NCBI GenBank assembly: GCA_947475735.1
Contig: CANJLQ010000007.1
Span: 124,001-188,000 of the forward strand
DNA: 64,000 nucleotides
Direction of reading: 5' to 3'
DNA from: Caulobacteraceae bacterium
Lineage (GTDB): Bacteria; Pseudomonadota; Alphaproteobacteria; Caulobacterales; Caulobacteraceae
The first letter of the stretch is position 1, and each line of letters opens with the position of its first letter. The notes under the pieces were generated by a model. That model searched no databases and was not told where the DNA came from. It saw only the letters and a list, made by a program, of their open reading frames with translations. Both the position numbers and the translations under genes were made by a program. Positions 38,061-46,292 of the stretch are shown one piece after another.

Positions 38061-38987
38061 TCACTGACTCGCCGCCTCGACCGCTCCCGGGTCCAGCGCA
38101 TAGACCCGGGCGCAGTATTCGCACGTCACGTGGATCTTGCCGTCAGGCTCGATCATGTCCGCGCGCTCTTCCGGACCGAAGGAGGCCAGGACCGTCTCGA
38201 TGCGGTCGGCCGAGCACCGGCACTGGGCCTTCAGCGGCAGGGCGTTCTCCAGCCGGACGCCGTCTTCGTGGAACAGGCGGAACAGCAGCGTCTCGGGCGT
38301 GATGGTCGGATCGACCAGCTCGTCGTCGGCCAGGGTGTGGAACAGCGCGCGGGTCCGGTCCCACACCTCCTCGGTCGAGCCGCGCGCCGCGTCGCCGGCG
38401 ATCAGCTGGATCAGCGCCCCCCCGGCGCGCCAGGTGGTGCCGGCCTCGGTCGTTACGGCACCCACGGCGAGGCGGACCTTGGTCGGAATCTGCTCGGACT
38501 GTTCGAAATAATGCTCGGCGGCCAACGACAGGCTCTCGCCCTCGATCGGGGTGATGCCCTGGGTGCGCTCGAAGTCCGGGCCGCGATCCAGGGTCATGAC
38601 GAACACCCCCTGACCCAGAAGGCTGCGAGCCCCCGGGCGCGCGAAACCGTTCGATGCAGCGGCAACCTCCGCCTCGTCATAGCGGCAATAGCCGCGCAGC
38701 AGACCCTCGGTGTCGTAGTCGGCCACGACATATCGAACGGGACCGTCCCCTTGGGCCTGGACGATCAGCCGGCCTTCGAACTTGAGACTGGAGCCGACCA
38801 GGGCGGCGAGGGCGCAGGCCTCGCCCAGCAGCGCCGCGACCGGCTCGGGATAGGCATGGGCCGACAGGATGGTGTCGATGGCCTCGCCCAGCCGAACGAG
38901 GCGGCCACGCACGGGCCATCCCTCGATCTGGAAGGCGGCGGCGAGGTCGTCGGACGGCGCGGCGTGCGCGGGCGCGTGATCGGTCAC
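38061..38987 (-). CDS. hslO: Hsp33 redox-regulated chaperone
   Basis: The 308-residue minus-strand protein starts at GTG. It has the redox switch zinc site: QCRCSADRIE and TCEYCARVY near the C-terminus, giving the CxC...CxxC pattern. The core carries FEGRLIVQAQGDGPVRYVVADY. Under oxidative stress the zinc is lost and the chaperone becomes active. It is convergent with parC; the 58 bases between hold no clear terminator. Unusually there is a small acidic N-terminal extension (MTDHAPAHAAPSDDLAAAFQ). Confidence 0.94.
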   Translation of the reverse strand: MTDHAPAHAAPSDDLAAAFQIEGWPVRGRLVRLGEAIDTILSAHAYPEPVAALLGEACALAALVGSSLKFEGRLIVQAQGDGPVRYVVADYDTEGLLRGYCRYDEAEVAAASNGFARPGARSLLGQGVFVMTLDRGPDFERTQGITPIEGESLSLAAEHYFEQSEQIPTKVRLAVGAVTTEAGTTWRAGGALIQLIAGDAARGSTEEVWDRTRALFHTLADDELVDPTITPETLLFRLFHEDGVRLENALPLKAQCRCSADRIETVLASFGPEERADMIEPDGKIHVTCEYCARVYALDPGAVEAASQ

Positions 38988-39136
38988 GGCAGATCCCTGA
39001 GATGTCGGAAAATCGGTGAAGGGCGCAAGATAGGAAACCCCGGCCGCGATGGTAAGGGCCGCCCACGAACGCTATCTGTCGGAAATCTGGGCTTCCCCGT
39101 TCCCGCTTCCTGGCCCCGACCCTAGAGACCCGCGTC

Positions 39137-40537
39137 ATGCCCACCAAGCCGTCATTCAAGCCGCTGCGAGACCAGGCGATCGTCATCACGAGCGCGACCT
39201 CCGCCATCGGTCTGACCACCGCCCGGCGGGCCGCCACGTCCGGGGCCTGCGTTTTCCTGATCGACGACGACCCGGTCGCCCTGGCGCGTCTGGTGGAAGA
39301 CCTGCAAGGGGCCGGCGCGCGGGCGGCCTGCGCGGCCGTGGACGTCGCCGACTACGACGCCCTGTACGAAGCGGCCGAAAAGTGCCGGAGGCTGTTCGGT
39401 GGCTTTCACACCTGGGTCAACGTCGTCGGCCTCGCCCTGCCTGACTATCTGGACGAAACGGCCCTGGCCGATCCGGACCGGATGTTCGACGTCATCTACG
39501 ACCGACTGGTCAACGGATCGGCGATCGCCGCCGAACACCTCAAGGCGCGGCCGGGCGGCGGCACGATCATCAATGTCGGGCCCAGCCTGTCGGACCTGCC
39601 GCCCGCCCTGACCGAAGCCCATGCGGCGTCCAAGCTGACGGTGAAGACCTTCACCAACACCCTCCGGTCGCAGATGACGCAGGAACGGTCGCCGGTGTCG
39701 GTGTCGCTGATCAAGCCCGGTCCCGTCGCGGGAGGGCGGAGCCGCAACCCCGGCGAGGCCGTGCGCAACCCGCAGCCGGTCTACGCCGCCCAAGTCGTCG
39801 CCGATGCGATCCTCTGGTGCGCGACGCACTCGGTGCATGAGATCACCGTCGGCGGAGCAGGACGTCTGATCGCGATGATGTACGCCGCCGCGCCGGGCAT
39901 CGCGGAACCACTCATGGCGAAGTTCGCTCCTGTGCTGATGCGGGATCGCGATTCCGCCTGGCAACCCGACGCGGACGGGCTCTATGAGCCGACCGAAGAG
40001 GGGCTCTACGAGGAGATATACTACCCCATGGTTCGTAATTTCAGCGCTCTGGCCGAGGTCAGAAAACACCCCGGGATCACCGTAGGATCCGTCGCCCTGG
40101 TGCTGGTCGCGGCCGTGGGCACTATCCTGCTGACGCAGCGCACGGGGCCGCGCCGCTATGAGGCGCTGCGCAGCCGGATCGATCCGCGCGGATGGATCGA
40201 CGCCGAGGCCCTGCGCCACCGGTTCGAAGATATCTCGCGCGGCCTCAGCGAGCGCGCCGGCGAGTTCGGGGAGCGCGCCGGCGACCTGTCGGACGATGCC
40301 CGGCACGAGGCCCGCAAGCTGCTCAAGCGCGGCCAGCGCGCGATGTCGGACAAGCAGCGTCGCAAATACGCCCGCGAAGCCCGGCTCTATGCCGACCAGG
40401 CCGGTCGTTATGCCAAGGATCACGCCCGCGAGGGCGGGGCGCTCCTCGCGGTCGCGACCATCGCGGCGGCGATCGGTGCCGCGGCGCTGGAAAGCCGTCG
40501 TCCGGACAGCCAGGTGCGTCGCATCACGGGCCTCTGA
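39137..40537 (+). CDS. SDR-fold protein with degenerate active site and membrane-anchored C-terminal tail
   Basis: The 466-residue protein has an SDR Rossmann region (about residues 13-240), but the NAD motif TGxxxGxG is T18-S-A-T-S-A-I-G25, two glycines replaced, and the active site YxxxK reads H162-A-A-S-K166. After residue 250 comes a tail with a membrane helix (about residues 313-333, GITVGSVALVLVAAVGTI), an Arg-rich amphipathic coiled region (residues 340-435, many RxGEFGER and KLLKRGQ segments), and a second helix (about 438-456). Many Ala-Gly-rich heptads resemble the DUF883-like envelope stress tails. Oxidoreductase activity is doubtful; a scaffold or stress role is possible. Start ATG fits the Rossmann start. 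Confidence 0.8.
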   Translation: MPTKPSFKPLRDQAIVITSATSAIGLTTARRAATSGACVFLIDDDPVALARLVEDLQGAGARAACAAVDVADYDALYEAAEKCRRLFGGFHTWVNVVGLALPDYLDETALADPDRMFDVIYDRLVNGSAIAAEHLKARPGGGTIINVGPSLSDLPPALTEAHAASKLTVKTFTNTLRSQMTQERSPVSVSLIKPGPVAGGRSRNPGEAVRNPQPVYAAQVVADAILWCATHSVHEITVGGAGRLIAMMYAAAPGIAEPLMAKFAPVLMRDRDSAWQPDADGLYEPTEEGLYEEIYYPMVRNFSALAEVRKHPGITVGSVALVLVAAVGTILLTQRTGPRRYEALRSRIDPRGWIDAEALRHRFEDISRGLSERAGEFGERAGDLSDDARHEARKLLKRGQRAMSDKQRRKYAREARLYADQAGRYAKDHAREGGALLAVATIAAAIGAAALESRRPDSQVRRITGL

Positions 40538-40588
40538 TCCCGGCCACAAAGCCGTTGCTGCAAATGCGAAGGTCGGCGAAAGAGGGGC

Positions 40589-42481
40589 ATGACCGCCGCT
40601 CCGACGCTGATCTTCGACTTCGACTCGACCCTGGTCCGGATCGAGACGCTGGAGGCTTTGGCCGATATCGCACTCGAAGGACATGCGGACGCGTCGTCAG
40701 TTCGAGCACAGGTCGCCGCGCTGACCGACCGCGCCATGTCCGGGCAGATGGATTTCGGTCAGGCCCTGCGGGGCAGGCTGGATCTGCTGCCGCTCATGCG
40801 TGAGCATGTCGAAACGCTCGCCGACCGCATCCTGGACGAGGGGACGTCCTCGGTCCGGCGGAACCTGAAGTTCTTCAACGACCACGCCGAGCGGATCATC
40901 ATCCTGTCCGGTGGTTTTCGCGAAATCATCGCGCCCATCGCTCAGCGACTGGGCGTCGGTCCGGACCGGGTCTTCTGCAACGACTTGATCTATGATGGCG
41001 ACGGCCGGGTGACGGGTGTCGACGACGCCAATCCCCTGTCGCATGAGAACGGCAAGCCGGAGGTCATTCGCAACCTCGGTCTTGCCGGTCCCGTCGTGAT
41101 GGTCGGCGACGGCTGGAACGATGCCGAGGTCAAGCTCAAGGGCGCGGCCGATCGGTTCTACGCCTTCACCGAGATCGCCCGGCGCGAGCGTGTGGTCGAG
41201 GTCGCTGACGCCGAGGCCCGCTCGATCGACGAACTGCTTCATGCCGAGGGACTAGCCGGGCGCTGGAGCTATCCACGCAGCCGCATCCGCATGCTGCTGC
41301 TGGAAAATATCCACCCGGCGGCGGTCGAGCGGCTGGAGGAGGCGGGATACTCGGTCGAGACGATGAAGGGCGCGCTGGACGAGGACGACCTCATTCAGCG
41401 CATCAAGGGCGTCCATGTCCTGGGAATCCGTTCCAAGACCAATGTGACCGAGCGGGTTCTGGACGCGGCCGACCGACTGATGGCCGTGGCGGCCTTCTGC
41501 ATCGGCACCAACCAGATCGATCTCGACGCGGCCGCGACCAGGGGGGTGGCCGTCTTCAACGCGCCCTATTCCAACACCCGCAGCGTGGTCGAACTCGCGA
41601 TCGGCTTGACCGTCGCCCTGATGCGCGACGTCGTCGACAAGTCAGCGGCCATGCACCAGGGCAGGTGGAACAAGTCGGCGGAAGGGTCTCGCGAGCTGCG
41701 AGGCAAGACACTCGGCATCGTCGGCTACGGCGCCATCGGCTCCCAGCTGTCGGTGCTGGCCGAGGCCCTGGGCATGCGGGTCATCTTCCACGACCTGTCC
41801 GAGCGTCTGGCGCTGGGCAATGCGCGGCGGATGCGGTCGCTGGACGCCCTGCTGGCCGAGGCCGATGTGGTCTCGCTGCACGTCGATGGGCGCAAGGAAA
41901 ACACCAACCTGATCGGGGCGGCGCAGTTGCAGGCGATGAAGCCCGGCACTCTGTTCCTGAACCTGTCGCGTGGCCATGTGGTGGACATCGGTGCCCTGGC
42001 CCAGGCGATCGGCGCGGGCCGTGTCGGTGGAGCGGCGCTGGACGTGTTTCCCGAAGAGCCCCGGACCAACGCCGATCCCTTCGACAGCCCCCTGCGCGGC
42101 CTGAAGAACGTCATCCTGACGCCGCACATCGGTGGCTCGACGGAGGAGGCGCAGGAGGCGATCGCCGAGTTCGCCGCCGAACGACTGCTGGGGTATCTGA
42201 ATCGGGGCGACACGACCTTCTGCGTCAACCTGCCGAACGTGCAGCTGGCCGACGTGTCAGGTGGGCACCGGATCCTGCACATCCACAGGAACCAGCCCGG
42301 CGTCATGGCCGAGCTGAACCGCGAGTTGTCGGCGGCAGGGCTGAACATCCTCGGCCAGCATCTGAAGACCGACGAGCGGACCGGATACGTCATCACCGAC
42401 GTCGACCGGGACTACGACCCTCAGGCGCTTCGGGTGCTGAAGAGTGTTGCCGGAACGCTGCGTTTCCGACTGCTTCACTAG
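40589..42481 (+). CDS. serBA: fused phosphoserine phosphatase / phosphoglycerate dehydrogenase
   Basis: The 630-residue protein joins two serine-biosynthesis enzymes. Residues 1-225 are a HAD phosphatase with DFDSTLV (Asp10, Asp12), SGGF (107-110), Lys156 and GDGWND (Asp174, Asp178), as in SerB. Residues 231-630 are a SerA-type dehydrogenase with the Rossmann motif GIVGYGAIGSQ (376-386), Arg461, Glu489/490, His513 and a C-terminal ACT domain (about 555-630). The first and last reactions of the phosphoserine route are thus on one chain, with serC not in the window. No stop or frameshift breaks the linker. The symbol is descriptive. Confidence 0.9.
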   Translation: MTAAPTLIFDFDSTLVRIETLEALADIALEGHADASSVRAQVAALTDRAMSGQMDFGQALRGRLDLLPLMREHVETLADRILDEGTSSVRRNLKFFNDHAERIIILSGGFREIIAPIAQRLGVGPDRVFCNDLIYDGDGRVTGVDDANPLSHENGKPEVIRNLGLAGPVVMVGDGWNDAEVKLKGAADRFYAFTEIARRERVVEVADAEARSIDELLHAEGLAGRWSYPRSRIRMLLLENIHPAAVERLEEAGYSVETMKGALDEDDLIQRIKGVHVLGIRSKTNVTERVLDAADRLMAVAAFCIGTNQIDLDAAATRGVAVFNAPYSNTRSVVELAIGLTVALMRDVVDKSAAMHQGRWNKSAEGSRELRGKTLGIVGYGAIGSQLSVLAEALGMRVIFHDLSERLALGNARRMRSLDALLAEADVVSLHVDGRKENTNLIGAAQLQAMKPGTLFLNLSRGHVVDIGALAQAIGAGRVGGAALDVFPEEPRTNADPFDSPLRGLKNVILTPHIGGSTEEAQEAIAEFAAERLLGYLNRGDTTFCVNLPNVQLADVSGGHRILHIHRNQPGVMAELNRELSAAGLNILGQHLKTDERTGYVITDVDRDYDPQALRVLKSVAGTLRFRLLH

Positions 42482-42570
42482 AAGCTTCCCTGACGGCATC
42501 TTGCGTCTGTCCGTGGACGGCGCAGACTGTCGCGGAACGGTCGCACAGAGCCGACCGACGGGAGGACATC

Positions 42571-44394
42571 ATGAACCGCTTTTTTCGCGGCGCGGCCGTT
42601 GCCGCGCTGACGCTCGCCGCCTCGAGCGCCCTGGCGACCGCCGCCTCTGCCCAGTCCTATGGACGTCTGGTGGTGCTGGGTGATTCGCTCAGCGACAACG
42701 GCAATCTGTATCTGGCGTCCGGCCGCACCCAGCCGCCGTCCCCGCCCTATTTCCAGGGCCGGTTCTCGAACGGGCCGGTCTTCACCGAGCAGCTGGGCTT
42801 CGCGGCCGCCAACTTCAACGGCCCGGTCAACGGCAGCATCAACCTCGCCTATGGCGGGTCGCGGACCGACAACGTCGTCGCCTTTCCCCCGGGCATGCGC
42901 CAGCAGCTGACGACCTACGTCTCGCGCGGCGGCACGTTCGGGGCCAATGACCTGGTCAGCGTTCTGGGCGGGGCCAACAACATCTTCCAGTCGCTGGGCG
43001 CCTTCGCCGTCCTGCCGCCGACCTCCCAGGGCAACCCCACCGGCTTCGTGGATCCGGTGATCCGGGCGGCCGTGGCGGACATGAACTTCATCGTCGGCGA
43101 CATCGCCTCGCGCGGGGCGGGCACCATCCTGGTGACGAACCTGCCGCGCCTGGGCACCACGCCGCAGTTCAGCCCGACGCCGCTGGCGGCCCTGGCCGAC
43201 TATGCCGGATCGCAGTTCAATGGCCAGCTGCAGGCCTCGCTGGTGACGCTGGCTGCGACGCGCCCGAACACCAACATCATCCTGTTCGATCTGGCCAAGG
43301 TCTCTGATCCGATCGCGGCCAACCCGGGCCGTTTCGGCCTGACCAACGTCACACAGTCCTGCCTGGTCGGCGCGACTCTGTGCGCGGCCCCGGACACCTA
43401 TCTGTTCTTCGATGGCGTCCACCCGACGGCGGCGGGTCATCGCCTGCTCGCGACCTTGTCGGCGGACTACCTCTACTACGGCGACCGGGCGTCTGAGGCG
43501 ACCTTCCAGGGCGAGACCGCCTTCCGGCACCGGGAGGACGCGCTGGACGCGGCGACCGCCCGCCTGTCGGGACAAGGCGCATGGGAGGCGGGCACCTCGA
43601 TCGTCACGGGCGCGCTTTATGACGCCGCGGGCTTCGACCAGCGCGGCACCGCGTCCCAGGGCAAGGCCTCCAGCTACGGGGCCCAGATCGGGATCGAGAG
43701 CGGAACCGACACCATGCGGTTCGGCTTGGCTGGTGCCTGGCGGGTCGCCGAGGTCGAGGCCGGTCCGACCGAGTTCGAGCTTCAGACGCTGTCGCTGGAT
43801 CTGTACGGTGGCTGGCGCTCGGGCAACGTCTTCGTGAACGGTGCCGTCGGCGTCGCCAGCGAAGACTTCAATGACATCAGCCGGGTCAGCTCGCTCGCGG
43901 CGCTTGTCCAGACGGGGTCGACGCGCGGCTTCTCGTCGGGCGCCAAGGTTCAGGCCGGCATGTGGTTCGACGCGGGCGGCATCGCCGTCTCGCCGCGCGT
44001 CGGCATCACTTGGGCCAGCTCCGAGATCGACGGATACACCGAGCAAGGCTTCGCGGCCTCGTATCAATACAGCGACCGCGAGGTGAAGGGCATCACGGGC
44101 GAAGTCGCGCTGCGCGCCGAGACCACCATGGGTGGCTTCGGTGTCTTCGCCGAGGGTGGCTATCGTGACAGCCTGGACGACAGCTCGGAAGCGGTTCGTG
44201 TCGGCATCGCCGGCAATCCCGCGAGGATCCTGTCGCGTGAGTTCGACGATCCGTTCGGCGGATCGCTGCTGGCCTCGGCCGGGATCAGCGGCGAGATCGG
44301 GCCGTTCGATCTGGAGGTCGGATATCGCGGCCGCTTCGGTGACAGCGCCGACAGCCACATGGGTGGGATCACCCTAAAGCTGCCGCTCTCCTGA
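42571..44394 (+). CDS. GDSL lipase/esterase autotransporter
   Basis: The 607-residue protein has a signal peptide (residues 1-27, ending ATAASA), a SGNH hydrolase passenger with GDSLSDNGN (Ser39), an Asn in the GGANN block, and FFDGVHPTAAGH for the catalytic Asp/His, then a C-terminal beta-barrel (about residues 320-607). A sharp GGAGGA ribosome binding site lies six bases before ATG 42571. It is an outer-membrane esterase of the EstA/ApeE kind. The C-terminal residues are ITLKLPLS, without the terminal aromatic residue common in outer-membrane barrels. A strong terminator follows. Confidence 0.9.
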   Translation: MNRFFRGAAVAALTLAASSALATAASAQSYGRLVVLGDSLSDNGNLYLASGRTQPPSPPYFQGRFSNGPVFTEQLGFAAANFNGPVNGSINLAYGGSRTDNVVAFPPGMRQQLTTYVSRGGTFGANDLVSVLGGANNIFQSLGAFAVLPPTSQGNPTGFVDPVIRAAVADMNFIVGDIASRGAGTILVTNLPRLGTTPQFSPTPLAALADYAGSQFNGQLQASLVTLAATRPNTNIILFDLAKVSDPIAANPGRFGLTNVTQSCLVGATLCAAPDTYLFFDGVHPTAAGHRLLATLSADYLYYGDRASEATFQGETAFRHREDALDAATARLSGQGAWEAGTSIVTGALYDAAGFDQRGTASQGKASSYGAQIGIESGTDTMRFGLAGAWRVAEVEAGPTEFELQTLSLDLYGGWRSGNVFVNGAVGVASEDFNDISRVSSLAALVQTGSTRGFSSGAKVQAGMWFDAGGIAVSPRVGITWASSEIDGYTEQGFAASYQYSDREVKGITGEVALRAETTMGGFGVFAEGGYRDSLDDSSEAVRVGIAGNPARILSREFDDPFGGSLLASAGISGEIGPFDLEVGYRGRFGDSADSHMGGITLKLPLS

Positions 44395-44414
44395 GAGACC
44401 AAGCCTGCCATGAA

Positions 44415-44444
44415 GCGCGCCGGAGGACCCTCCGGCGCGCTTTT
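44415..44444 (+). terminator. Rho-independent terminator after the autotransporter gene
   Basis: A perfect 11-base-pair stem GCGCGCCGGAG / CTCCGGCGCGC with the loop GACC is followed directly by TTTT. It lies twenty bases after the autotransporter stop, so it ends that transcript. This is the clearest intrinsic terminator in the window. Confidence 0.9.
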
Positions 44445-44605
44445 GCTTGGGTTCCGAGGGTGCGACCACCTGTCGCCCGGGCCGCCCCAAAGTCGCCCCA
44501 CCGAGTCTTAGAAGGGCCGTTCGCGCCGCTCGCGATCTGTTACGGATCATTGCGGCGGTCGCGTCCGACAGCTTTTCCCAAAGCGCCGACAGAGCCGACG
44601 ACTTC

Positions 44606-45226
44606 ATGCGCCGACCCGTGCCGACCCTCCGCGCCCTGCTGACCCATTCGGGCCAGACCGCCGCCCTCGCCGGAGTCGCCGTCCTGGCCATGGCGATGGC
44701 CCCCGCCATCCCCGAGCCCCACATCGATCCAGGCAACTTGCCTGAACTGCCGCCGGTCACGGCCGTGGCCGAACCCGCCGGACCCGTGATGCGCATGATC
44801 GCTTTCGGAGAGCCGGTTCCGGGGTTCTCGATCAACTCGCGCTTCGGCATGCGAAGGCTGGGCGGGGAACGCGGCGTTCGAATGCACAAGGGCGTTGACA
44901 TCGCGGCTCCGAATGGAACGGCGGTCCTGTCTTCAGCCGAGGGAGAGGTTCTGAGGATCGGTCGTCAACCGGAAGGCTATGGCAACTTCATCGAGATCCG
45001 CCATCCGAACGGAATGACGACCCTCTATGCCCACCTCAGCCGCATCGATGTCGCGTCCGGTGACCGGCTTCTCGCGGGCGAGCGCATCGGCCTGGTCGGA
45101 TCGACGGGATACTCGACCGGCCCGCACCTTCATTTCGAGGTCCGACGCAACGGCGCGCAGGTGAACCCCAGCCGGGTCGTAGGCGAACAGTTCGCGGTCG
45201 CGATCGATCTGCCTCCCGCGGCCTGA
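44606..45226 (+). CDS. M23-family peptidase (peptidoglycan hydrolase-like), membrane-anchored
   Basis: The 206-residue form from ATG 44606 starts MRRPVPTLRALL with a hydrophobic anchor (TAALAGVAVLAMAMA). The LytM domain shows HKGVDIAAP and HLHFEVRR, the zinc ligands, plus GFSINSRFGMRR and SSAEGEVLRIGRQPEGYGN. An upstream TTG at 44447 would add 53 residues, but codon use there is poor, so I prefer the ATG. It likely cleaves peptidoglycan cross-links or acts as an activator. Its own transcription unit starts after the terminator. Confidence 0.88.
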   Translation: MRRPVPTLRALLTHSGQTAALAGVAVLAMAMAPAIPEPHIDPGNLPELPPVTAVAEPAGPVMRMIAFGEPVPGFSINSRFGMRRLGGERGVRMHKGVDIAAPNGTAVLSSAEGEVLRIGRQPEGYGNFIEIRHPNGMTTLYAHLSRIDVASGDRLLAGERIGLVGSTGYSTGPHLHFEVRRNGAQVNPSRVVGEQFAVAIDLPPAA

Positions 45227-45255
45227 AGCTCCGCGTCGAACATGACGTCAAATAC

Positions 45256-45271
45256 AGTTTGCATGTAAAGT
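45256..45271. promoter_or_regulatory. imperfect palindrome upstream of the ABC exporter
   Basis: In the 88-base gap before the ABC ATPase gene an AT-rich 16-mer, AGTTTGCATGTAAAGT, matches its own reverse complement at 12 of 16 positions, with the core CATG. A second TTTGC lies twelve bases downstream. This is a plausible operator for a repressor that is not encoded nearby; the site is suggestive only. Confidence 0.35.
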
Positions 45272-45314
45272 CTGCTTTGCTACCCCTTGTGCCGAGACGC
45301 AGTGGGGATGACGC

Positions 45315-46292
45315 ATGAACGCCTTGACGCTGGACGGCGTGAGCAAACGCTATGGCGAGTTTCAGGCCGTCCGCGACCTGAGTTTCACGGTGAAGAAGGG
45401 CGCGATCTGCGGCTTTCTGGGCCCGAACGGCGCGGGCAAGACCTCGACCATCCGCATGATTCTGGGGCTGCAGCCGGCCACCAGCGGGACCATCGAGATT
45501 CTCGGCGCGTCCGACGGCCGTCGCGTGCGCGACCGCATCGGCTTCCTCCCGGAGGAGCGGGGCCTCTACAAGAAGATGACGCCGATCGACGCCATCGCCT
45601 TCTTCGGCTCGCTCAAAGGCCTGCCCACCGGCGAGGGCAGGAAGCGCGCGAAGGAAATGCTGGAGGCCCAAGGGCTCGGCGCTTCCCGCAACAAGAAGAT
45701 GAAGGAGTTGTCCAAGGGGATGGCCCAGAAGGTCCAGTTGATCGCCTCGGTCGTGCACCGACCGGAGTTCGTGATCCTGGATGAGCCGTTCAGTGGTCTG
45801 GACCCGGTCAATCAACAGGGGCTGGAGACCGTGATCCGCGACCTGGCGGCGAACGGAGCGACCGTTCTGTTTTCGACCCACGTCATGCAACACGCCGAGC
45901 GGCTGTGCGACCAGGTCGTGCTGGTGGCGCGGGGGCGCAAGGCCTTTGACGGCACGGTCAACGAGGCCCGTGGGACCTCGCGGCGATTCCTCGACCTGGA
46001 GGGCGCCATCGCGGTCGAGCAGGCCGCGAGCCTGCCCGGCGTGACCGGCGTGGAGGTTCTGTCGGATCAGGACGGCGTGCGGGTGCTGAAGGCGGCCCTG
46101 GCGCAGGGCGCGGCCGGACAGGACGCGTTGAAGGCGGCCTTCCTGACGGGCCTCGATGTCCGGCGATTCGAGCTGAAGGAGCCGACGCTGCATGACGCCT
46201 TCATCGACCTGACGGGCGACCATCCCGACCAGGACCAGAGCGTGGCCCGGCCCGCGACCCAGACTTCCAAAGACCTGGCGGAGACCGTCTGA
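45315..46292 (+). CDS. ABC transporter ATP-binding protein (NatA-type)
   Basis: The 325-residue ATPase has GPNGAGKTSTIRMILGL (Walker A, about residues 37-43 core), the signature LSKGMAQKVQLIASVV, and VILDEPFSGLDPVN (Walker B and D-loop). The C-terminal extension after residue 220 is that of DrrA/NatA-like exporters (DUF4162). Its stop overlaps the permease start (TGATG). Substrate could be Na+, an antibiotic or a lipid; no further clue. The gene starts after an AT-rich promoter-like patch. Confidence 0.92.
   Translation: MNALTLDGVSKRYGEFQAVRDLSFTVKKGAICGFLGPNGAGKTSTIRMILGLQPATSGTIEILGASDGRRVRDRIGFLPEERGLYKKMTPIDAIAFFGSLKGLPTGEGRKRAKEMLEAQGLGASRNKKMKELSKGMAQKVQLIASVVHRPEFVILDEPFSGLDPVNQQGLETVIRDLAANGATVLFSTHVMQHAERLCDQVVLVARGRKAFDGTVNEARGTSRRFLDLEGAIAVEQAASLPGVTGVEVLSDQDGVRVLKAALAQGAAGQDALKAAFLTGLDVRRFELKEPTLHDAFIDLTGDHPDQDQSVARPATQTSKDLAETV

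Noticed and set aside
40538..40588. Serine- or glycine-type riboswitch before the SerB-SerA gene
   Set aside because: The 51-base gap is too short and shows no structured aptamer-like sequence.
42478..44358. Long minus-strand open frame opposite the GDSL autotransporter
   Set aside because: Antisense shadow of a gene with a clear signal peptide, SGNH motifs, ribosome binding site and terminator.
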